DNA of 64,000 nt. It comes from Gyrodactylus bullatarudis (lineage: Eukaryota; Platyhelminthes; Monogenea; Gyrodactylidea; Gyrodactylidae). The DNA lies in contig SSNU01000039.1 of the NCBI GenBank assembly GCA_012064415.1, positions 20,249 to 84,248 on the forward strand. The letters run 5' to 3'. The notes beneath the pieces are model-generated. The model did not search any database, was not told the origin of the DNA, and saw nothing but the letters and a program-made list of their open reading frames with translations. Below are positions 57,380 to 64,000 of this stretch, in pieces; the first letter of the stretch is position 1; every line of letters starts with the position of its first letter. The translations under genes and the position numbers were made by a program.

Positions 57380-60300
57380 ATGGATTCCGAGAAAATGTTC
57401 GAAGAATTCAGGAAAGACAAACGTTCACAGATTGTGGATCGAGAAATGTTTGCAAGGGCATTAAAATATTTTTTATCTGATAAGAACAAAAATAACAATG
57501 AGGATTCTGACCAGGATACGGCTAAACAAATTTCAAATTCAGGCTTTTATATGTCACCAAGTTCATCAACAACAGCCAGTGTGAGAAGGGGTACTTTTTT
57601 ACATTCAAACTCAAACAATGATTCCGATTCTGATAGTAATGAGGACCAAGACAACGAGGAGAACGAAGAAGAGGATCAATCACAGGAGGTGGACGATGCC
57701 AACGAAGACGAAAACATTGAACAAGATGACGAAGAATCTAATGAAGACGAACCGAGCGAGAAGGATGAAGAATCAAATAACGATAATTCGGACGATGAAG
57801 AATCAAATAAAGATAATCCAGATGATGAAGACGAACCGAGTGAGAAAGATGAAGAATCGAATAACGATAATTCGAATGATGAAGAATCAAATAACGATAA
57901 CCAAAATGATGAGGACGAACCGAGTGAGAAAGATGAAGAATCAAATAACGATAATCCAGATGATGAAGACGAACCGAGTGAGAAAGATGAAGAATCAAAT
58001 AACGATAATCCAGATGATGAAGACGAACCGAGTGAGAAAGATGAAGAATCAAATAACGATAATCCAGATGATGAAGACGAACCGAGTGAGAAAGATGAAG
58101 AATCAGAATAACGATGATCCAGATGATGAGGGATCAAAAAATGATGGAGACAATTCCATCGAAGAAGAGGTCCAAAACAATGAAGATGAAAATAACGAAG
58201 ATGACCCAAACGATGGCGATCCAAATGAAGAAGAGGTCCAAAACAATGAAGATGAAAATAACGAAGATGACCCAAACGATGGCGATCCAAATGAAGAAGA
58301 GGTCCAAAACAATGAAGATGAAAATAACGAAGATGACCCAAACGATGGCGATCCAAATGAAGAAGAGGTATCAAAACGATGGAGATGACCCAAACGATGG
58401 CGATCCAAATGAAGAAGAGGTTCAAAACGATGGAGATGACCAAAACGATGGCGATCCAAATGAAGAAGAGGTTCAAAACAATGAAGATGAACCAAATGAC
58501 GATAATCAGAATGAAGAAAATTCGGAAGAAGAACCTGACGGCATTTTAAACAATGAAGAAGATGAACCGAATGGCGCTGATCTAAATGAAGATGAACAAA
58601 ATGATGAAGATGGAAATAACGAAAATGAACCAAAAGACGATTATCAGAATGAAGAAAATCCTGAAGACGAACAGGATGAAAATGGCATCCTAAACAATGA
58701 AGAAGACGGAAATAACGAAGAATTAGATCCAACTGGGGTAGATCAAGACCAGAACGATGAACCAAATCAACAAGAAGAAGAAGAAGATGCCAATCCTAAT
58801 GATAACCCAGAAGAGCCTAACAGCCAAGAAGATCGTATTATAAACGAAGATGCACCTAATGAAGGGGAAAATGAGGCTAATGAACCTGAAGGTACGAATG
58901 CTGAAAGGCAAGATGAAGAAGACAAAAATGGAGATTTGGCCGAAGGAGTTAATCCAGATCAAAATGATGGTCAAGAAAATAAGCCGAATGAGGATAATCC
59001 AGAACAAAACGATGACATACAGGGCACTGCCAATGAAGACCAAAATAATGAAATACAGCCTAATAATGACGATCAGGAAAACAATGATGGAAATACGACA
59101 GAAGCTCCAGAAACTCAAATGCAAAATGAAAACGAAGAATCAAACTTTAAAGGGGCTGGAGCTATTGCAGCTGGTGTTGCAGCTGGGGCAATTGGAGGCT
59201 ATGCGGCAAGTAAAATTTCTAGTTTAATGAAGAGGAAAGCTCCCCCCATTCCAGTAGGTAAACCGATAAACGATGAAACCCTAAAAAATGCAACTCCAAG
59301 CAAGGCTCCAACAAGTTCAGGTAAAGGGAAAGCCCCACCGATACCAGAATCAAAGTCAAAACCAGAAAACGATTCAAAAGGTAAAAAAATACCAGATGAA
59401 AACAACAAAAATGCTGAAAAAAAGAAAGATAAAGGCTCAAAAGATGTCAGTAAAACTAAAAAAGATGATAAAAACGTTAAAAAAGTAATTAAAATCCAAA
59501 AAGTTGAACAAAATAGGTCTCATCGTCGTGGATTTTTTGGTGGAGCTGCCAGTGGAATATTTTCAGGGCCAGGTGGCGGTCACAGAGGCTACGGAAGACA
59601 TCCTCAACCTCCGCGTGGTTATCAGGGTGGCGGTGGACTCACAAATCTTTTTGGTGGTTATAGCTCACCAAAAGTCAATCAAAGACCAGAACCAAAACCA
59701 GTCGTAAAGAAAACTGAGAATGGTTTGGTGAAAAACAGTAGTGATCAGGCAAATAAAAAGGATGAGCAGACTTCTAAGAAGATTGAGAATCCCCAAGAGT
59801 TGAAGTCGAAGGAAAATACTGAAACTAAAGATAGTAATGGAAAAACTAAGCCAAACGAAGAAGGAAAACAGAGTAAATCAGATATTTCTAAGCCCATTGA
59901 CAACAAAAAGAATGAAGATCGAAGTCCAGATACATCGAAAAGACGCTTCGGCTCAGCTAATATTCAGGATAGCTCTTGGATGTTTGACGAAAGTAAAACT
60001 TTTAATAATCTTCAAAAGAGTCGTCAAGAGCAGCCGTCTCAGAAAAAAGAGGCGAACTCAAAGAACAAAAAGAAAATTGTAGCAGATGTTTCAAATTTGT
60101 ACAAACAATTAAAAAAAGATCAACTTCCTGATAGTCTGAAGGAGCAGAAAAAGCCTAATCAATCAGATGAAAGGCGGAGAGAATCAATAAATATGAAGGA
60201 TAGTCCATGGCTGTTCAGAGAAGAGACAAATAGAATTGAGAGAAGAGGATCCATCGATATTCAGGATAGTAAATGGATGTTTGAGGAGAAGCCAGACGTG

Positions 60301-62619
60301 CCTAAGGGAGAAGAAGCCGTTGCCAAAAGTCCATTGGCTGAAGAGAGTCTGATTATAAAGACAAATTCAGAGGTTGATTTGGTCCATTCACATCAATCGG
60401 CTGATAATACCGGGAAATCTATAAGAGGCAAGCCACTAGAAAACTCTGAGAGTACTTGGGAAATGTATGACAATCGATATCCTGATAAAACGGTCGAGTT
60501 GTTAAACGCAGACAAACTGATTGTTGGTCGTGATGAAAATTCTGACCCAGGTCCCGATGAGCCAAATATCAAGGAACCGTTTACTGGACCAACATTAAAA
60601 AAGAGGAGAGCTCCACTACCACCCTCAATGGGACCAATGACTCCAGATTTGCTACAGAAAGAAAGATATGAGAATAAAAATTTAAGTGAACCTAAAGAAC
60701 ACCTAGGAAGACTTGATTCAGGAAGAAACCTAAATGATCCAAGGTTGAAAGAACCGTTAGTTGGGCAAAAAACACAAGAAAGTGGAAATTTAAAACCCCT
60801 TAAGAGACCTGAACCACCAAATCAACCTTTTATATCAGAGAGACCAGGACCCCCAAAAAGAGAAGAATCGCCAAACAAGTATGATTCGAGGATTCTGGAA
60901 AAAATACCAGAGAGACCCGAACCACCAAGAATAGCTAAGAAGCCTTCATTCAATGATTCAATGACGCCTCGATTGAATCAAGAACGAACGGTTTCACAAC
61001 GAGCTGAATTGCCAAACAAGTATGATTCGAGGATTCTGGAAAATATACCTGAGAAACCTGAATCTCCAAAAATACCTGAGAAGCTTAGATTCAATGATCC
61101 AATGACGCCTCAAATAAATCATGATCCAGATGCCCGAACAGATTCACAACGAGCTGAATTGCCAAACAAGTATGATTCGAGGATTCTGGAAAAAATACCA
61201 GAGAGACCCGAACCACCAAGAATAGCTAAGAAGCCTTCATTCAATGATTCAATGACGCCTCGATTGAATCAAGAACGAACGGTTTCACAACGAGCTGAAT
61301 TGCCAAACAAGTATGATTCGAGGATTCTGGAAAAAATACCAGAGAGACCCGAACCACCAAGAATAGCTAAGAAGCCTTCATTCAATGATTCAATGACGCC
61401 TCGATTGAATCAATATCTAGATGCCCGGACAGATCTACAACGTGTTGAACCGACAAATAAACTAGATCTTCTTACTCATAAAGTTTCTGATAAACCTGAT
61501 TTGCCTAGTATTTCACATAAGCAAGTGGATCTAGACTTGGATACCCAAAGATCACATTTTTATAGTCTTGTTGAGAATACAAAGCCTGCAATTTCAGATT
61601 TAAAAGCAAAAAATATTTTAGAAAATTATCTTCTGAAACATGAAACAATTAGATCTCAGACTCCCAAGAGACCTGAATTAGTAGCGCCATCAATAGCCAA
61701 GCCTCCAGAGAATATTAAGCCAAAAAGACCTGAGCCTCCCAGGTTAGACTCGTCGTCCATCAAAAGAAAACATGAAACACCAAAAGTAAACACATCTGAG
61801 AAGAATGTCTCAATAGAAAGATCGATCGTTCCACAAAAACCAAAGTTGTCAAACTCAATAAAAACTAAGCTGCATGTATTACAAACTATGAAAAAGCAAG
61901 CTATTCCAAATGAGCCCAAAAAATATGAAAGCTTGATTTCAACTACAAGTGATTTTACTGAAGCAGATCTTGACCATGGGCCATTGGTTCTCTCACAAGA
62001 AAGCGATCCCAAATTAAACATTTCAATTCCACAAGGCTGGCAACAAAGACAAAAACTAGTGAAAATGAAAGAGAAGCAAACCTTTGAACTTGGTGCTGAC
62101 CAGTTTGATCCTAAATCAGTATCTGAAAGGCCTTCTCAGGTTGATAATGACTCGCTAGCTGAAAGAAATCCTTCTGTTCAGATTAAAAATGAGCCAATAG
62201 AGTCAAGTTCATTGCATCCGCCCCAATCCAGCATCGGTAACGAAGGTTTTGTTTTGAGTTTGTCAAAACCTCACGAGACCCAGAGAAGAATTTCATTCAT
62301 GCTCGATCAAAAGAATGATGAGGAAGATTCGGAATATGTGTCAGACAGTGAGAAAACTTATGCTGACTCTCGGTCTTCCTTTGACTATTCAACTTTTATC
62401 TCAAAAGATGAAATCAATCTCGATAAGTTAACTGGTAATACGGAAAAAGGTGAAAAATTGCAAAGTCGCTTCATATTCTATGGGAGGGACGCGGAAAAAC
62501 TTCAGAGTGACTGGGATTTTATCAGAAAAATAGAGAATATTGTTGACCTTACTCAGAACATTCCTGGACAGGCCTGTTATACAATTTTGAATATTTATCA
62601 AAATCCCAATGAAATTTAG
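57380..62619 (+). CDS. Giant acidic, repeat-rich disordered protein, two 1-nt frame disruptions
   Basis: The ATG at 57380 (MDSEKMFEEFRKDKRSQI) starts frame 2, which continues into frame 3 after an extra G at 58106 and into frame 1 after an extra A at 58370. Removing both bases leaves exactly 1746 codons (1745 aa plus stop at 62619). The N-terminal half is Glu/Asp/Asn repeats: 18-residue units ending SEKDEESNND, then 22-residue units with EEEVQNNEDENNEDDPNDG. Next come an Ala/Gly helix (GAIAAGVAAGAIGGYAASKI, about 59155), proline motifs APPIP/APLPP, a Gly/His-rich patch, three DSxWMF-type motifs (59961, 60187, 60251), and four 47-50-residue repeats (60874-61440) starting NKYDSRILE. The C-terminal 100 residues are mixed and may fold. 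Function unknown; a scaffold or matrix-like role is inference. Confidence 0.75.
57729..58500 (+). repeat. Tandem 54-nt and 66-nt coding repeats
   Basis: The first array (to about 58105) has units of 54 nt encoding NPDDEDEPSEKDEESNND, several nearly identical. The second (58160-58500) has 66-nt units encoding EEEVQNNEDENNEDDPNDGD PN. Near-identity of units shows recent expansion and makes assembly or read errors likely here. Confidence 0.9.
60874..61440 (+). repeat. Four tandem 141-150-nt coding repeats
   Basis: Units start at the codons for PNKYDSRILE and end around QRAEL. Units 1, 3 and 4 are almost identical in DNA. Unit 2 is diverged and carries an extra HDPDARTD segment, also present in unit 4. 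The pattern suggests recent duplication or gene conversion among non-adjacent units. Confidence 0.9.
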
Positions 62620-62694
62620 TTACCGAAAAAAAGGAATAAAATTCTTTTTTGTTTTAAAACCAACAACTTTAATGTTTAAATGCATCCAAACCAA

Positions 62695-63273
62695 CTAAAA
62701 GGTCGTATTTTTTGTACGAAAGTCTCCAATTTTGAGGATCTGTTCCTCTAGAGCCTTGATTCGGTTGTTTAGTATAACCGATTCTTCCTTGTAACGTTTG
62801 AGGCGATATTTATTGCTTCTCTTATTGAGCTCCTTCATTCGGTCGACATTATCGTTAGATTTTGAGAACAACTTTTCCAACATGTGAAACAGGAGGTCAG
62901 CAAATATGGCTTCATTTTGATTTGCATGAGGCAGGAACACCTGGCGCATTGCATTCAAATTTCCAAAGTTTACATTTCTCTCACCAATCTTTGGGGACAT
63001 TTTCCTCTTTTGAAAACTTTTTAACTCATCTTCTCTGCTGAGAGCAATGGATGAAGCAATTGTGGGATCTTCTCTATAGCTCATACTATCACTCTTTGGT
63101 CGGTAGGTTAAATCTTCCTCTACAGCCTTGATCCGAATGTTTGAGTTGTTTCCTTGGCAACTGCATCTCTTTCCAATTCGGAATATATTCCAGAGGTTGA
63201 AGTTTCTCTTCTTCCTAGGTGTTATCTCGTGGATTTCTATTGGTGAGTAAGAGAGATTGATTCTCTTATGCAT
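62695..63273 (-). CDS. Coiled-coil protein, 192 aa, head-to-head paralog
   Basis: ATG at 63273; the frame runs to 62695 with no intron. The N-terminus is basic with a Cys patch (GKRCSCQGN). The C-terminal about 60 residues form a charged helix (DRMKELNKRSNKYRLKRYKE) that ends in KALEEQILKIG. This helix aligns with the C-terminal part of the divergently transcribed gene at 63381: EAIFADLLFHMLEKLF with ESMFSNMMMGLIKQMF, and MKELNKR...RLKRYK with MKELKKR...KLKRYK. It converges with the giant acidic gene (75 nt between stops). No known family. Confidence 0.75.
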   Translation of the reverse strand: MHKRINLSYSPIEIHEITPRKKRNFNLWNIFRIGKRCSCQGNNSNIRIKAVEEDLTYRPKSDSMSYREDPTIASSIALSREDELKSFQKRKMSPKIGERNVNFGNLNAMRQVFLPHANQNEAIFADLLFHMLEKLFSKSNDNVDRMKELNKRSNKYRLKRYKEESVILNNRIKALEEQILKIGDFRTKNTTF

Positions 63274-63380
63274 TTCTATTTCATAGATGAAAATAATACA
63301 AATTCATTCAAGACAATTTTTTTGCTTCCAAAGATTTACTAGAGATGATGACACCCACTTGTTATTGATAAAAAACTTTC
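63274..63380. promoter_or_regulatory. 107-bp gap between divergent start codons
   Basis: The start codons of the two paralogs at 63273 (-) and 63381 (+) face away from each other across 107 bp, which must hold both 5' ends. This is inferred to be a bidirectional promoter. I recognise no TATA or initiator element with confidence. Confidence 0.45.
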
Positions 63381-64000
63381 ATGATAAATATAAAACGCCA
63401 GAACTCTTTGACAAATACAAATATAAGTTGCTCAAGACTATCTACCCGAAAATCATCATCTTTGTCGTCTGTTCGTAGTAGTTATGTTTGCTGTTGTCAG
63501 GCTGAAGAGGATTTTCCCGATATTCCAAAGCAAAGAAATCTAAACTCGAACCTATCCAAGCCGAAATTAAGAGTAAAGTATAATAACTCCCATGTTAGTT
63601 CGAAAAGTTCCCTTCGAAATACATCAGCTCCCGTTCGAAAATCGGAAAGGATCTTTCTCCAATTAAATAACAATGAACTGAGTCAGGAAAAACCACAAGA
63701 AAAGTCTTCTGTTAATAGTAATAAGAAAAGTGAAAAGAAACCTGTTTCCAGTTCATCAAAACCAACAGAAAATCCTAAAAAGACAGAGGCATCATCATCT
63801 GGAGGTGATCTTACATTTGAAGAGTCAATGTTTTCCAATATGATGATGGGTCTGATTAAGCAAATGTTTATGAACAGTACAAAAGACCAAAATAAAATGA
63901 AAGAATTAAAGAAGCGACAATACAAGGAAAAGTTGAAACGTTACAAACGTTGCTATGAGAAACAAACGAAGCGTTTAACATTGCTAGAAGCAAGACTCTA
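63381..64000 (+). CDS. Coiled-coil protein, partial, head-to-head paralog
   Basis: The ATG at 63381 (MINIKRQNSLTNTNISCSRL) opens a frame that is still open at the window end (206 codons seen). A Cys patch SYVCCCQAEED corresponds to the Cys patch of the paralog. A Ser/Lys-rich linker follows, then the helix ESMFSNMMMGLIKQMFMNST followed by MKELKKRQYKEKLKRYKR and TLLEARL. The 3' end is outside the window. The similarity is concentrated in the last 60 residues. Function unknown; dimerisation through the helix is an inference. Confidence 0.75.
   Translation, partial: MINIKRQNSLTNTNISCSRLSTRKSSSLSSVRSSYVCCCQAEEDFPDIPKQRNLNSNLSKPKLRVKYNNSHVSSKSSLRNTSAPVRKSERIFLQLNNNELSQEKPQEKSSVNSNKKSEKKPVSSSSKPTENPKKTEASSSGGDLTFEESMFSNMMMGLIKQMFMNSTKDQNKMKELKKRQYKEKLKRYKRCYEKQTKRLTLLEARL

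Noticed and set aside
58114..58360. N-terminal 80 residues of the 1501-codon frame
   Set aside because: Basic Met/Lys/Thr repeats here are an out-of-frame reading of the acidic array before the second indel.
57618..58388. Second and third long reading frames over the acidic repeats, on both strands
   Set aside because: They are shadow frames of the tandem repeat. Only the Glu/Asp/Asn frame is consistent on both sides of the two indels.

Overview
This window looks like nuclear DNA of a small AT-rich animal. The gene set is animal-like: a Kruppel-like factor with three C2H2 fingers, a DNAJC21-type J protein, an alpha-carbonic-anhydrase-related protein, and AGC/GRK-like kinases. Coding regions are broken by spliceosomal GT-AG introns, and many of these are only 25-36 nt long; they sit beside multi-kilobase introns packed with transposons. 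Introns of about 26 nt are, to my knowledge, a trait reported for dicyemid mesozoans. A dicyemid or orthonectid-like animal is therefore a reasonable guess, but the species cannot be fixed from sequence alone.

Layout. 1-9.6 kb: a Penelope relic, a GRK-like kinase with five tiny introns (minus strand), a small 101-aa ORF and an acidic/proline-rich gene with a 26-nt intron. 9.6-11.7 kb: a nearly intact Penelope-like element (PLE) with one frameshift. 12.1-14.6 kb: a pseudokinase gene. 15-20 kb: a hAT-type MITE, a foldback repeat and a 978-bp assembly gap. 20.1-34.5 kb: one kinase gene spread over at least five exons. Its introns hold a second PLE, a LINE relic, a tRNA-headed repeat with hammerhead-ribozyme parts, a complete antisense gene (a carbonic-anhydrase-related protein that lacks its zinc ligands), and a stack of mutually nested inverted-repeat elements. 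34.7-36.1 kb: DNAJC21. 36.5-52.2 kb: the KLF gene, whose introns contain a pair of unrecognised paralogous genes and remnants of hAT, piggyBac-like, KRBA2/Ginger-like and Mutator-like transposons. 54.2-64 kb: a compact gene-dense block with a helical 671-aa protein, a Ser/Arg-rich protein, a huge acidic repeat protein (about 1745 aa if two 1-nt indels are errors), and a head-to-head pair of coiled-coil paralogs, the last one running off the end.

What ties it together. The genic DNA alternates between compact exons with minimal introns and introns inflated by transposons. Several elements are inserted into one another, and a second copy elsewhere in the window often serves as an empty-site reference. 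This allowed target-site duplications to be read directly: TA, TATT, TTAA, 8 bp, 9 bp and 13 bp. The most unusual object is the tRNA-headed repeat. Its two copies each retain a different part of a minimal hammerhead ribozyme with a self-complementary stem III, and one copy also has 25-bp terminal inverted repeats.
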